From NCBI RefSeq assembly GCF_013359905.1, contig NZ_JABMCC010000094.1, positions 80,596 through 144,595 of the forward strand: 64,000 bases of DNA. Direction: 5' to 3'. Made by a program: the position numbers and the translations under genes. This document shows positions 34,606 through 43,629 of this stretch, one piece after another (positions within the stretch are counted from its first letter, which is position 1; each line of letters starts with the position of its first letter). This stretch comes from Paenibacillus taichungensis. Lineage in GTDB: Bacteria > Bacillota > Bacilli > Paenibacillales > Paenibacillaceae. The notes below the pieces were generated by a model. That model did no database searches. It was not told the origin of the DNA and was given only the letters and a program-made list of their open reading frames with translations.

Positions 34606-34636
34606 TAACTAATAATAAATTCAGGATGTGATTCAT

Positions 34637-35197
34637 ATGAAACAGGTACTGCCCGCCATTCGGTTGTCTATCGTGCTTATGCTGATTTGCGGTATTATCT
34701 ACCCGCTGGCTACAACTGGAGTGGCACAGCTGCTCTTCTCAAATCAGGCGAACGGTAGTCTGATCACACAAGGCGGGAAAACCATCGGTTCGTCGCTGCT
34801 GGCGCAGGAAGTGAAATCGCCGGGGCTGTTCCAGCCCCGGGCATCGAATGCCAATTATGATGGAACTGCTTCGGCAGGTTCCAATCGCGCCGTGGCATCG
34901 GAGGCGTATATAGTTGAAATGAAGGAAAAGGTTGCTCAGCTCAAGCAAGAGAATCCGGGCTTGCAGCAAATTCCTGCAGATCTCGTGACAGGTTCCGGTT
35001 CCGGTCTTGACCCCGATCTGTCACCGGAAGCGGCAAAAGCACAGATTCCCCGGATTAGCCAGGCAACGGGCCTTGGTGAGCAAGAGCTTGCCAAGATCGT
35101 CGAGGAACATACACAAGGGCGACAGCTGGGCATATTCGGTGAGCCGCGTGTGAATGTGACCGCTCTGAATCAAGCGGTGACGGCTGAGCTAAAATAA
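34637..35197 (+). CDS. kdpC: KdpC, accessory subunit of the potassium-transporting ATPase
   Basis: This is a 186-residue protein starting MKQVLPAIRLSIVLMLICGI, with one N-terminal transmembrane helix and an extracytoplasmic domain. Family stretches are LFQPRASNANYDGTASAGSN, VTGSGSGLDPDLSPEAAKAQ and LGIFGEPRVNVTALN. KdpC joins KdpA and KdpB and may assist K+ capture. ATG 34637 follows AGGATG; a GTG at 34628 would add three residues. It is followed by a hairpin before the sensor genes. Confidence 0.96.
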   Translation: MKQVLPAIRLSIVLMLICGIIYPLATTGVAQLLFSNQANGSLITQGGKTIGSSLLAQEVKSPGLFQPRASNANYDGTASAGSNRAVASEAYIVEMKEKVAQLKQENPGLQQIPADLVTGSGSGLDPDLSPEAAKAQIPRISQATGLGEQELAKIVEEHTQGRQLGIFGEPRVNVTALNQAVTAELK

Positions 35198-35255
35198 CAG
35201 GCATTTTATTAGCTAATTCCACGGGGAATGTAGCTTTCCTTGGTTGTTCGTATCA

Positions 35256-35287
35256 GGCCTTCTTCCGAGCTTCGGAAGGGGCTTTCT
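35256..35287 (+). terminator. Possible terminator/attenuator between kdpC and the sensor genes
   Basis: GCCTTCTTCCGA and TCGGAAGGGGC form a near-perfect hairpin with a three-base loop, followed by TTTCTCCATTTT. The T tract is interrupted, so partial read-through into the sensor genes is likely. Confidence 0.5.
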
Positions 35288-35325
35288 CCATTTTAAGTAA
35301 AGGTTATGTTGGGGGAGTGAACAGG

Positions 35326-37665
35326 ATGGAAGACAGCTTCAAGCGGAAGTCCCCGGAAGACATCTTGAAGATGATCACGAAGCTGCAGCAGGGCACCTTG
35401 AAGATATATATCGGTCCGGTCAGCGGTTCGGGCAAAACGTATCATATGCTTAGGGAAGGAAACACATTACGCCATCAGGGGATCGATGTGGTTATCTGCG
35501 CTGTTTCGACCATGCAAAGACCGGAGACCGTGGAGCAGCTGGGCGAGTTGGAGCGGATTCCAAGCATTCACTGGTCTCGCTGGAAGGATGGCATGGAAAT
35601 GAAGGATTTGAATCTGGATGCCTTGCTGGCACGTAATCCGGAGGTTGTGCTCGTTGATGGGCTTGCTCATAGAAACCGAAAAGGGGCGCGTCATGCAACC
35701 CGACTGGAAGACATTCAGTATTTGCTGCGACACAACATCAGTGTCATTACAACGGTGAATGTGTATGAGCTGGAGGGATATACGGAGCTTGCACGCCAGC
35801 TAACGGGAATTGCAGCAGAGCATACCGTGCCTGCCGATACCCTTGAACTGGCCGATGAAGTGAAGCTGATCGATGTAACTCCTGAAACCGTATTAAGCCG
35901 CCTTGCCGAGGGACATCTTCGGGGACATGAAGGTGAAGCGGTGTTCCGACATGGCAATTTAGGCATTTTGCGTGAACTGGCTCTCCGACTTGTCGCGGAA
36001 GGGGTCAACGAATCACTGCGTGAGCACCGGGAAGAGATGGGAATTACGGTTACGACAGGCATCATGGAACGCATTTTGGTATCCACCCAATATCACTGGA
36101 ACGGGTCCATCTATATTCGGCGGGGACAGCAGATTGCGAAGAGATTAAATGGAGATCTGCATGCCGTGACCTTTCGCAATATGAAGCAGCCACTAACCAA
36201 GGAAGCTACTGTTTTTCGTCGCAACATGATCAAACTGGTGGAGAAATTCGGAGGGCAGTTTGAGGAATTGCCTGTGTTACACCGCCGTAACATTCCATCT
36301 ACACTTGCACGCTACGCAGTCCAGCATCAGATTACCCGCATTGTTATGGGACACTCACGACACAGTCGCTGGCAGGAGCTGTGGCGGGGATCATTTGTTA
36401 ACTCCTTACTGCGCAGGATGCGGGGTGTCGATCTGTTTCTGCTCGCCGATCGGGCACAGCATGAGGGCGAGCGGGTACTTCCGACCCGATTGCCAGATAC
36501 AGAGACTCCAACATATCGCAGGTTGAGTGAGCAGGAGATGAAGGCACAGATTGGTCAGATTCGGCGTGGCAAGTTCAAGGTATACATCGGTGCTGCGCCA
36601 GGTGTGGGAAAAACGTATATGATGCTCCGGGAAGGCAATGATCTGCTCCGCAAAGGCATCGATGTACGGATTGGTCTGCTGGAGACGCATAATCGGGTGG
36701 AGACGGTGGAACAGATCGGCCAATTATCCATCATTGCACGCGAGCAGCGGGTATACCAGGGGGTACAGCTCGAGGAAATGGATACCGAAGCGATTCTTCG
36801 TCTATGTCCTGAAGTGGTATTGGTGGATGAGCTCGCGCATACGAATGTCCCGGGAAGCACGCGGCAAAAGCGTTACGAAGATGTGCAGATCCTGTTGGAT
36901 GCGGGCATCTCTGTCATCACTACCGTGAATGTACAGCATCTGGAAAGTCTGAACGATGCGGTGGAACATATTACGGGAATTAGAGTCCGAGAGACCGTGC
37001 CGGATCAGATTTTGCAAACGGCAGATGAGGTCCAGCTTATCGATGTGGCCCCCCAAGCCTTGCGGCAACGCATGCGGGAAGGTAAAATCTATGCAGCAGC
37101 CAAGGTGGAACAAGCGCTTGGTCATTTTTTTCGCATTGGTAATCTGATTGCCTTACGGGAACTTGCCCTGCGGGAATTGGCCGATGATGTGGATGAACGC
37201 CTTGAATCACAGGAGCGCAAAAGTGCACTTCGCGGTCCCTGGCGCAGACAGGAGGCGGTCTTTGTCTGCGTAAGCAGTGATGAGCATGCGGAGCGGCTGA
37301 TTCGCCGCGGATTTCGTACAGCCTACAGGTTAAAGGCGGTCTGGCATGTGCACCATGTTCATGTAGGTCAAGTTATGAATAACGAAGTGAAATGCCAGTT
37401 GGAGGAGCTGGAGCAGCTGACCGTTCGACTGGGCGGCAAATTTCATATTCATCATAGCCAGAGGCTGCGAGATGTACCTGGTATTTTGGCGGGTAAAGCT
37501 TCTGAGGAAAAAGCAACGCAGTTGGTGGTTGGTCAAGCGAAACGGGTCTGGTGGCTGAACGGCTATCGTGGAAAGGGAACGGTGGTCAGCAGGCTGGTGC
37601 GGTTATCCAGACATATGGACGTATTGATCGTTGCGGACTACGATTATGATCTGAGCGGGATGTGA
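35326..37665 (+). CDS. KdpD-type cytosolic sensor protein with two tandem KdpD-N plus USP-like units, no kinase
   Basis: This is a 779-residue soluble protein. Unit 1 (about 20-375) and unit 2 (about 412-775) each contain a KdpD N-terminal domain followed by a universal-stress-protein-like domain. Unit 2 is canonical: Walker A GAAPGVGKT (422-430) and DELAHTN (from Asp501). Unit 1 is altered: GPVSGSGKT (30-38) and DGLAHRN (from Asp111), losing the acidic Glu and the Thr. KdpD normally has one such unit fused to a membrane part and histidine kinase; here the kinase is the next gene, overlapping by 4 bases. It probably senses K+ and c-di-AMP or ATP for that kinase. ATG 35326 is spaced correctly from GGGGGAG; GTG 35317 overlaps it. 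Confidence 0.85.
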   Translation: MEDSFKRKSPEDILKMITKLQQGTLKIYIGPVSGSGKTYHMLREGNTLRHQGIDVVICAVSTMQRPETVEQLGELERIPSIHWSRWKDGMEMKDLNLDALLARNPEVVLVDGLAHRNRKGARHATRLEDIQYLLRHNISVITTVNVYELEGYTELARQLTGIAAEHTVPADTLELADEVKLIDVTPETVLSRLAEGHLRGHEGEAVFRHGNLGILRELALRLVAEGVNESLREHREEMGITVTTGIMERILVSTQYHWNGSIYIRRGQQIAKRLNGDLHAVTFRNMKQPLTKEATVFRRNMIKLVEKFGGQFEELPVLHRRNIPSTLARYAVQHQITRIVMGHSRHSRWQELWRGSFVNSLLRRMRGVDLFLLADRAQHEGERVLPTRLPDTETPTYRRLSEQEMKAQIGQIRRGKFKVYIGAAPGVGKTYMMLREGNDLLRKGIDVRIGLLETHNRVETVEQIGQLSIIAREQRVYQGVQLEEMDTEAILRLCPEVVLVDELAHTNVPGSTRQKRYEDVQILLDAGISVITTVNVQHLESLNDAVEHITGIRVRETVPDQILQTADEVQLIDVAPQALRQRMREGKIYAAAKVEQALGHFFRIGNLIALRELALRELADDVDERLESQERKSALRGPWRRQEAVFVCVSSDEHAERLIRRGFRTAYRLKAVWHVHHVHVGQVMNNEVKCQLEELEQLTVRLGGKFHIHHSQRLRDVPGILAGKASEEKATQLVVGQAKRVWWLNGYRGKGTVVSRLVRLSRHMDVLIVADYDYDLSGM

Positions 37666-39254
37666 GATGTGCTGTGTCTGAACGAAATAAAGGGGAAGAC
37701 GTCTGGCTGAAGCTGAACCGTGTTCCCAAATATATATGGGTAACCATTGGAATCACATTGCTAACCATTCTGCTACATGCGATAGGGATTAGCGATGACC
37801 TGGTTAACGTGGGGTTAATTTATCTTTTTCCGGTATTGGTCAGCGCTGTGTACTGGGGAATGGGGCCGGCTATATATGCAGCAAGTCTTAGCGTCGTTGC
37901 CTTTGACTTCTTTTTTGTTCCTCCGTATCTCAGTTTTACGGTTGAAGATTTACGATATATTTTTTCCTTTATTGTGTATTTGGCAGTGGCGGTATTAACG
38001 GCGAGTCTGGCGGGACGCCTGCGGCAGCAGCTGGAGGTGGTAAAACAACGCGAGATTACGACGAATTCGCTATATGCTTTAAGTCGTCAGATGACGGCTG
38101 TTACGGATTTGCACACTCTACTCGGCAACATTGCGAGACAAGTGTCACTGACACTTGGAACTCCGGCGGCAATATATCTTCCCAATGTTCAAGGCGAACT
38201 TCAGGTTACCTCCTCTTCGGAGGATTCGGATTCAATAGCCTGGGGTGAGGGAGAAGCTGAAATCGCTATTGCCAAATGGGTGTATAAAAATGGCGAAATC
38301 GCTGGACGAGGCTCCTCCAGCCTGCGGGAATCGTCTGGTCTGTATGTGCCGTTGCGTACAGAAGACCAGATCCATGGGGTGCTCGCTGTGAATCTGGAAT
38401 CCAGCGATCTTCAGGAGCAGCGGGAAGAGCTGCGTTTGCTGGAGGCGTGTGGCGGGCTGGCAGCAAGTGCCATTGCTCGTGTCAAGCTGGCCGAAGAAGC
38501 GAGACTCGCGCAGGTGACGGCTGAATCGGAGCGAATTCGCACCGCTTTGCTGGACTCGGTGTCCCATGAGCTGCGTACACCCCTTACGGCCATCATTGGT
38601 TCAGCGACAGGTTTGCTGGAGAATGATTCTCTTTTTACCCCGGAGGATCGAAAAGAACTGACAGGCAATATTCGGGATGGAGCGCTGCGCATGAACAGGC
38701 TGGTAACCAATTTGCTGGGCATGGTGAAGCTGGAGAGTGGCATGTTGCAGCTGCGCAGAAAATGGTGTGATGTGGGTGACATGATCGGCATTGTGCTAAC
38801 TCAGGTTCAGCAATTTATCCAGCACCGTCGCATTCGGGTGGAATTGCCGGATCAGCCGCCGTTTGTATCCGGGGATGAGGTTTTGCTGGAGCAGGTTCTG
38901 GTTAACGTAATCAGCAATGCCATCAAATATTCACCAGAAGACAGTGAAATCGTCATTACGGTGAAGGTGGATGAGCGGCATGGACGAATGACCATTGTGG
39001 TGGCTGATTCGGGTGTCGGGATTCCGGAAGCAGAGCGAGAGCGGGTGTTTGAGAAATTTTATCGATCTGAATCGTCACGGCATGTGACAGGTACGGGACT
39101 TGGGCTTGCCATCTGTAGAGGAATCGTCGAAGTTCACGGAGGTACGATTACCGCAGAATCGAATCCGGGAGGCGGCACGCGGGTATGCATTGGTTTGCCC
39201 ATTGAGGAACCTGAAGCATCATTCCCGTATATGGGACAAGGAGAGGAAGAATGA
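37662..39254 (+). CDS. KdpD-type membrane sensor histidine kinase (DUF4118, GAF, HisKA, HATPase)
   Basis: This is a 530-residue kinase starting at GTG 37662 inside the stop of the upstream gene (translational coupling). Four closely packed transmembrane helices of the DUF4118/KdpD type lie at about residues 25-110 (KYIWVTIGITLLTILLHAIG onward). A GAF-like domain covers about 135-270, the phosphoacceptor His302 is in SVSHELRTPLTA, and an ATPase domain shows NVISNAIKYSPED, VADSGVGIPEAE and GTGLGLAICRG. It corresponds to the C-terminal half of ordinary KdpD. It is expected to pair with the twin sensor protein before it and to phosphorylate the KdpE-like regulator after it. Confidence 0.9.
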   Translation: MRCAVSERNKGEDVWLKLNRVPKYIWVTIGITLLTILLHAIGISDDLVNVGLIYLFPVLVSAVYWGMGPAIYAASLSVVAFDFFFVPPYLSFTVEDLRYIFSFIVYLAVAVLTASLAGRLRQQLEVVKQREITTNSLYALSRQMTAVTDLHTLLGNIARQVSLTLGTPAAIYLPNVQGELQVTSSSEDSDSIAWGEGEAEIAIAKWVYKNGEIAGRGSSSLRESSGLYVPLRTEDQIHGVLAVNLESSDLQEQREELRLLEACGGLAASAIARVKLAEEARLAQVTAESERIRTALLDSVSHELRTPLTAIIGSATGLLENDSLFTPEDRKELTGNIRDGALRMNRLVTNLLGMVKLESGMLQLRRKWCDVGDMIGIVLTQVQQFIQHRRIRVELPDQPPFVSGDEVLLEQVLVNVISNAIKYSPEDSEIVITVKVDERHGRMTIVVADSGVGIPEAERERVFEKFYRSESSRHVTGTGLGLAICRGIVEVHGGTITAESNPGGGTRVCIGLPIEEPEASFPYMGQGEEE

Positions 39255-39255
39255 C

Positions 39256-39954
39256 ATGACGGGATCGCAAGGCGCGCGCATATTAATTGTGGATGATGAA
39301 CCACAAATCCGTAAACTGCTGAAGGTTACGCTTCAGGCACACCAATTTGAGATTCACGAATGCGCCGACGGCGAAGAAGCGGTCATTCAGGCGAGCATTG
39401 TGCATCCTGATCTGATTGTGCTTGATCTGGGCTTGCCCGGTATGTCCGGAATGGATGTACTTCAGCGGATTCGGGAATGGTCGCAGGTACCAGTCATCGT
39501 GCTGACTGCAAAGGATCGCGAAGAGGATAAAATTGCTGCACTTGATGGCGGGGCGGATGATTATGTCACCAAACCGTTTGGCATGGGAGAGTTGGTTGCA
39601 CGTATTCGGGTTGCCCTTCGCCACGTGGCCAAAACTACGGATGAGCCGGTAATGCGTTTTGGCCCACTCACCATTGATTTGGCCCAGAGACTGGTCGATT
39701 TGGACGGGTCGTCAGTAAAGTTAACACCAACCGAGTATGAAATGCTGAAAGTGCTCGCAACCCATGCAGGCAAAATTATTACCCAACGCCAGCTGCTGCA
39801 ACAAGTGTGGGGAGGACATCATCATGAGTCGGATAGTCATTACTTGCGGGTATATGTCGGACATCTGCGCAAAAAATTGCAGGAAGATCCCACGCGTCCA
39901 CGTTTTATTCAGACCGAGCCAGGAATCGGCTATCGTTTTCTGCTTCAGGATTAG
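39256..39954 (+). CDS. kdpE: KdpE, OmpR-family response regulator
   Basis: This is a 232-residue regulator. The receiver domain has ILIVDDEPQIRKLL, phosphorylation Asp in LIVLDLGLPGMSG and Lys in DDYVTKPFG. The C-terminal OmpR-type winged helix shows KLTPTEYEMLKVLATHAGKI and DSHYLRVYVGHLRKKLQ. It starts one base after the kinase stop, with GAGAGGAAG as ribosome binding site; a much longer open frame from 39100 overlaps the kinase and is not used. It should activate kdpFABC, and the T-rich sites at 30145-30197 are the proposed target. Confidence 0.93.
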   Translation: MTGSQGARILIVDDEPQIRKLLKVTLQAHQFEIHECADGEEAVIQASIVHPDLIVLDLGLPGMSGMDVLQRIREWSQVPVIVLTAKDREEDKIAALDGGADDYVTKPFGMGELVARIRVALRHVAKTTDEPVMRFGPLTIDLAQRLVDLDGSSVKLTPTEYEMLKVLATHAGKIITQRQLLQQVWGGHHHESDSHYLRVYVGHLRKKLQEDPTRPRFIQTEPGIGYRFLLQD

Positions 39955-39975
39955 GCTGGGAAACAAGATGAAAGC

Positions 39976-40024
39976 TCAAAAAAGCACCAGCCTCTCCCTG
40001 TTGAGGAGGAGACTAGTGCTTTTA
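39976..40024 (+). terminator. Rho-independent terminator of the kdp sensor operon
   Basis: AAAAGCAC pairs with GTGCTTTT across a loop that contains an inner CCTCTCC / GGAGGAG pair. Four T end it; the A run on the left lets it also serve the convergent GH4 gene. Confidence 0.7.
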
Positions 40025-40045
40025 GAATTGCAAACGATGGACTTC

Positions 40046-41347
40046 TTATGACGTGTACTTCGGCAACCAGTCGCCATGAGCTTCGATCAGTTCATCACAC
40101 ATGGAGACGATATCATCAATGGACAGCTCGGCAGCTGTATGCGGGTCAAGCATCGCGGCATGATAGATGTGTTCTCTTTTGCCTGTAATCGCCGCTTCAA
40201 TGGTCAACAGTTGGGTGTTAATATTCGTACGGTTCAAAGCTGCAAGTTGCGGAGGCAGGTCCCCGATATACGTCGGGCTGATACCTGAACCATCAACAAG
40301 ACAAGGCACCTCAACACAGGCTTCACGAGGCAGGTTGGTGATCAGTCCGTTATTCATGACATTACCGCCGATTTTGTAAGGGCGATCCGTCTCCATGGCC
40401 TCCATAATATGTGAAGCGTATTCCCGGCTGCGCGTATGTTCAATATTTTCGCTGGATAACAGCTTCTCACGCATTTCTTTCCAGCCTTCAATCTGGTTCA
40501 CGCAGCGACGCGGATACTCATCCAGCGGAATATTGAAGCGTTCGATCAGCTCCGGGTAGTTTCGTTTGATAAAATAAGGATGGTACTCGGCATTATGCTC
40601 GGAGGACTCGGTTACATAGTATCCAAAACGCTGCATCAGCTCATAACGCACCATGTCATCATGCTGCTCTTTCTGCTTTTCTTTCGCCAGACGTTTAATC
40701 TCTGGATACAGATCCTGGCCATCCCGAGTTACTTCAAGCAGCCAGGCCATATGGTTGATACCTGCAACTTTCGCGACCACACCCGTCTGATCAATCCCCA
40801 ATGCATCAAACAGATGCGGCACACACACCTGTACACTGTGACACAGACCTACGGTTTTAATTCCGCCATGCACGTTCATGACATTTGTCAGTACCGCCAT
40901 CGGGTTGGTATAGTTCAGGAACCACGCATCAGGACACACTTCCTGCATATCCCGTGCAAAATCGAGCATCACCGGAATTGTCCGCAAATTACGGAATATC
41001 CCGCCAATCCCGAGCGTATCGGCAATCGTCTGACGCAATCCATATTTCTTCGGAATCTCAAAATCCGTAATGGTACATGGATCATATCCGCCCACCTGAA
41101 TGGCATTGATCACATATTTGGCCCCGCGTAGTGCTTCCTTGCGGTCAGTATAAGCTTTAATGGCACATTGGCTTCCGAGCGAGCGGGCCATACTAGTAAG
41201 CAAACGCTCCGAGTCGTTTAGGCGTTCAGCATCAATATCGAACAACGCCAGCTCAAAATCCTGAAGTGCTTCGGTCATCATGACGTCACCCAATACATTT
41301 TTGACAAAAACGGTGCTTCCCGCACCGAGGAACGTAATTTTGTTCAT
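40046..41347 (-). CDS. melA: GH4 alpha-galactosidase (MelA-like), NAD- and metal-dependent
   Basis: This is a 433-residue cytosolic enzyme starting MNKITFLGAGSTVFVKNVLG; the GAGS motif binds NAD+. The metal-binding Cys169 and His199 (LCHSVQ, GINHMAW) match the Cys/His pair of GH4 enzymes such as Thermotoga AglA. GH4 enzymes use an oxidation-elimination mechanism with NAD+ and Mn2+. Length and motifs are like B. subtilis MelA, so alpha-galactoside (melibiose, raffinose) cleavage is the likely role, although alpha-glucosidase or galacturonidase relatives exist. GGAGGC lies before ATG 41347; the frame opens 13 codons earlier without a ribosome binding site. The AraC gene diverges from it, with a cre-like site between. 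Confidence 0.88.
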   Translation of the reverse strand: MNKITFLGAGSTVFVKNVLGDVMMTEALQDFELALFDIDAERLNDSERLLTSMARSLGSQCAIKAYTDRKEALRGAKYVINAIQVGGYDPCTITDFEIPKKYGLRQTIADTLGIGGIFRNLRTIPVMLDFARDMQEVCPDAWFLNYTNPMAVLTNVMNVHGGIKTVGLCHSVQVCVPHLFDALGIDQTGVVAKVAGINHMAWLLEVTRDGQDLYPEIKRLAKEKQKEQHDDMVRYELMQRFGYYVTESSEHNAEYHPYFIKRNYPELIERFNIPLDEYPRRCVNQIEGWKEMREKLLSSENIEHTRSREYASHIMEAMETDRPYKIGGNVMNNGLITNLPREACVEVPCLVDGSGISPTYIGDLPPQLAALNRTNINTQLLTIEAAITGKREHIYHAAMLDPHTAAELSIDDIVSMCDELIEAHGDWLPKYTS

Positions 41348-41451
41348 CTCAAGTTCAGCCTCCCTGAATAAATGGTGTACCTCCAATATAGGCGGATCGG
41401 ACTTATATAACTATGGCTCAACCTCTCTGAAACATGTCATAATCCCATTTT

Positions 41452-41465
41452 TGGATTCGCTTACA
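41452..41465 (-). promoter_or_regulatory. Cre-like (CcpA) site between melA and the AraC regulator
   Basis: Minus-strand TGTAAGCGAATCCA matches cre (TGWAANCGNTNWCA) at 12 of 14 positions and is nearly the word found at 56077. It lies about 105 bases upstream of the GH4 start codon and 77 bases upstream of the regulator. Confidence 0.55.
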
Positions 41466-41487
41466 GCTAATAATTGAATGAATTACC

Positions 41488-41496
41488 TGTTATAAT
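41488..41496 (+). promoter_or_regulatory. Extended -10 promoter of the AraC gene
   Basis: TGTTATAAT is a perfect extended -10 about 45 bases before ATG 41542. No good -35 is seen at 17 bases, which extended -10 promoters can tolerate. Confidence 0.45.
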
Positions 41497-41541
41497 TTTA
41501 GTAGAGATAATTACCGTGGTGATGAACAGAGGGAGTGTGAA

Positions 41542-42381
41542 ATGTTGAAATTAATCGAAACAAACGTGGTTCCTATGGATTTGACACAGATGGAATTGGT
41601 ACTGTTGTTTTTCGGTTGGCAGGCATGTGATCCATCGCATTATTGGGGTCCGGGTGTTCGGGATGCTTATATTGTTCATTACATTCATGAAGGACGGGGC
41701 ACGGTGTTTATGGCGGATCAGCAATATGAGCTTACACAGGGTCAGGGCTTTGTCATTCTTCCGGATACGCTGATTCATTATGAAGCGGATGCGAAGCAGC
41801 CATGGACTTACTCCTGGTTCGGGTTCAAAGGTGTTCACGCCAAATCATTCATGCAGCGGGCTCATATCAGTCCGGAACATCCTGTATTTGAGGCCAGAGA
41901 TCCAGACATATTCGATCGTCTCTATACGGAGATGGTTCAAGCATCAACACGTACCGGGGGAGATGTGTTCAACCAGAGCCTGCTATACAGGCTGATCGCC
42001 GAGCTGATTGCATCTTCTCCCGCAGGAGAACAGCTGCAACGGCCTCTGTCCACTAAAGAGGAATACATCAGGCAGGCCGTTCAATTTATCGAGAACAGGT
42101 ATAGTCAGAGAACTTCAATTCTAGATATTGCCCGAGCGGTAGGTTTGGATCGCACATATCTATCAGGGCTTTTTAAGGAGAGGTATGGCAAGTCATTACA
42201 GGCTTTCTTTCTCGAATATCGGATGAATCGTGCAGCTGAACTGCTGCAGCATTCAGCCCTGTCGGTTAGTGAAGTGGCCCACTCTGTGGGGTACACAGAT
42301 CCATTACTATTTTCTAAGATGTTTAAGCGAGTGACGGGTGTTTCTCCGAAAGGGTCGAGAAGCATGGAGCAGGGTGAGTAG
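41542..42381 (+). CDS. AraC-family regulator with cupin sensor domain
   Basis: This is a 279-residue regulator. The N-terminal cupin (about 30-110, with YIVHYIHEGRGTVFMADQQY) binds the effector. The C-terminal double HTH (about 175-275) shows RTSILDIARAVGLDRTYLSG and LSVSEVAHSVGYTDPLLFSK. It is divergent from the GH4 gene and resembles MelR/RafR-type activators of alpha-galactoside genes, so control of the GH4 gene is likely. GGGAGTG precedes the ATG. Confidence 0.88.
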   Translation: MLKLIETNVVPMDLTQMELVLLFFGWQACDPSHYWGPGVRDAYIVHYIHEGRGTVFMADQQYELTQGQGFVILPDTLIHYEADAKQPWTYSWFGFKGVHAKSFMQRAHISPEHPVFEARDPDIFDRLYTEMVQASTRTGGDVFNQSLLYRLIAELIASSPAGEQLQRPLSTKEEYIRQAVQFIENRYSQRTSILDIARAVGLDRTYLSGLFKERYGKSLQAFFLEYRMNRAAELLQHSALSVSEVAHSVGYTDPLLFSKMFKRVTGVSPKGSRSMEQGE

Positions 42382-42411
42382 GCTTCATTATGCTGGGAAC
42401 CTCGAAAAACG

Positions 42412-42446
42412 CAAAAAAAGGCTGCGAATCCGAAGATTCATAGCCT
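42412..42446 (-). terminator. Rho-independent terminator of csaA (minus strand)
   Basis: On the minus strand AGGCTATGAATC and GATTCGCAGCCT pair and run into seven T. It also lies just after the AraC stop, but its T run is on the minus side only. Confidence 0.75.
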
Positions 42447-42489
42447 AATGCTTTAAGGTGCAAAGACAGGAATAGCGATATGATGAAAA

Positions 42490-42819
42490 TCAGGCAATCG
42501 GTGTTCCGTTCGGTAATATCTGGTCCGGGGTTAACAATACAACGTCACCTTCACCGGGCACGCCGCCAAGCACCAGTACTTCGGATACAAAACCGGCAAT
42601 TCGGCGCGGCGGAAAGTTGACTATTGCAATAACCTGCTTGCCGATCATCATATCGGGGGTGTAACGTTTCGTAATTTGGGCACTCGAACGTTTAAGGCCA
42701 AGTGGGCCAAAATCGATGGTCATTTTAATGGCGGGGATGCGTGCCTTTGGAAAAGGTTCGGCCTCTACCACAGTACCAACGCGGATATCATGCTGTATAA
42801 ACTCTTCAAAAGTAGCCAT
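42490..42819 (-). CDS. csaA: CsaA, tRNA-binding-domain chaperone-like protein
   Basis: This 109-residue protein starts MATFEEFIQHDIRVGTVVEA. It is a single OB-fold tRNA-binding domain, with IKMTIDFGPLGLKRSSAQIT, VIAIVNFPPRRIAGFVSEVL and the ending LTPDQILPNGTPIA. CsaA of B. subtilis is a dimer with chaperone and SecA-related activity; the tRNA-binding role is less clear. AAAGGAG before ATG 42819 fixes this start; the longer open frame to 42966 runs through a terminator hairpin. Length is typical (about 110). Confidence 0.92.
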   Translation of the reverse strand: MATFEEFIQHDIRVGTVVEAEPFPKARIPAIKMTIDFGPLGLKRSSAQITKRYTPDMMIGKQVIAIVNFPPRRIAGFVSEVLVLGGVPGEGDVVLLTPDQILPNGTPIA

Positions 42820-42871
42820 GTTATGATGTCTCCTTTCAGCTATGGAGTCCATTATAAAATAGAAATAACCA

Positions 42872-42907
42872 AAAAATCCAGATTGCGCTAATCGCAACCT
42901 GGATTTT
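42872..42907 (-). terminator. Rho-independent terminator of udk (minus strand)
   Basis: AAAATCCAGGTTGCG and CGCAATCTGGATTTT pair, with six T on the minus strand. It separates udk from csaA. Confidence 0.85.
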
Positions 42908-42996
42908 AGTGGTGATATGGTATGAGCGATACCCGTTTTTGTCTCACTCAGATGTGAGCAGAGCAAAACGCCTGATACAGCAACATCATGTTAAAG

Positions 42997-43629
42997 TTAT
43001 GCGCCATTCCAATTTTCACCGGTCAGATATTTCTCAGTCAGGATGGATAACATCTGAATGCCGACTTCATTATGTCCACCTTCGGGAATGATGATGTCTG
43101 CATACTTTTTGGAAGGCTCGATAAAAGCATCATGCATCGGTTTGACGGTTTCGAGATATTGTTTGTACACGGATTGAATCGTACGGCCGCGTTCTTCCAT
43201 ATCCCGCAGTACTCTGCGCAGAATACGCACATCGGAATCGGTATCAACAAAGACCTTGATATCCAGAAGAGCGCGCAGATGTTCATCGATCAGGACATGC
43301 AGTCCTTCCACAATTACGATATGGTTCGGTGCCAGTTCAACCGTTTCATCAGCGGCACGGTTATCTATGGTGAAGTCATATACGGGAGCATATGCCGTTT
43401 GTCCTTGTTTTAACAGGGTAAGATGCTCAATTAACAGATCATTATCGAATGCAAACGGATGATCGTAATTGGTGAGTCGACGTTGCTCAGGGGTGAGCTG
43501 CGACTGGTCTTTGTAATAGTTGTCTTGGGATATGAAAGTCACTTTGCCTGATCCAAGACGGTCTATGACGGAGCGAGCTACCGTCGTTTTACCGGAGCCG
43601 GTTCCTCCGGCGATACCAATAATGAGCAT
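42997..43629 (-). CDS. udk: Uridine kinase
   Basis: This is a 210-residue P-loop kinase: MLIIGIAGGTGSGKTTVARS with Walker A GGTGSGKT at 8-15, FISQDNYYKD, YDHPFAFD and VIVEGLHVL. It phosphorylates uridine and cytidine with ATP or GTP in the pyrimidine salvage pathway. Length and motifs match Udk of Bacillota. GGGAGGTT precedes the ATG. It stands alone between a terminator and a 306-base upstream region. Confidence 0.95.
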   Translation of the reverse strand: MLIIGIAGGTGSGKTTVARSVIDRLGSGKVTFISQDNYYKDQSQLTPEQRRLTNYDHPFAFDNDLLIEHLTLLKQGQTAYAPVYDFTIDNRAADETVELAPNHIVIVEGLHVLIDEHLRALLDIKVFVDTDSDVRILRRVLRDMEERGRTIQSVYKQYLETVKPMHDAFIEPSKKYADIIIPEGGHNEVGIQMLSILTEKYLTGENWNGA

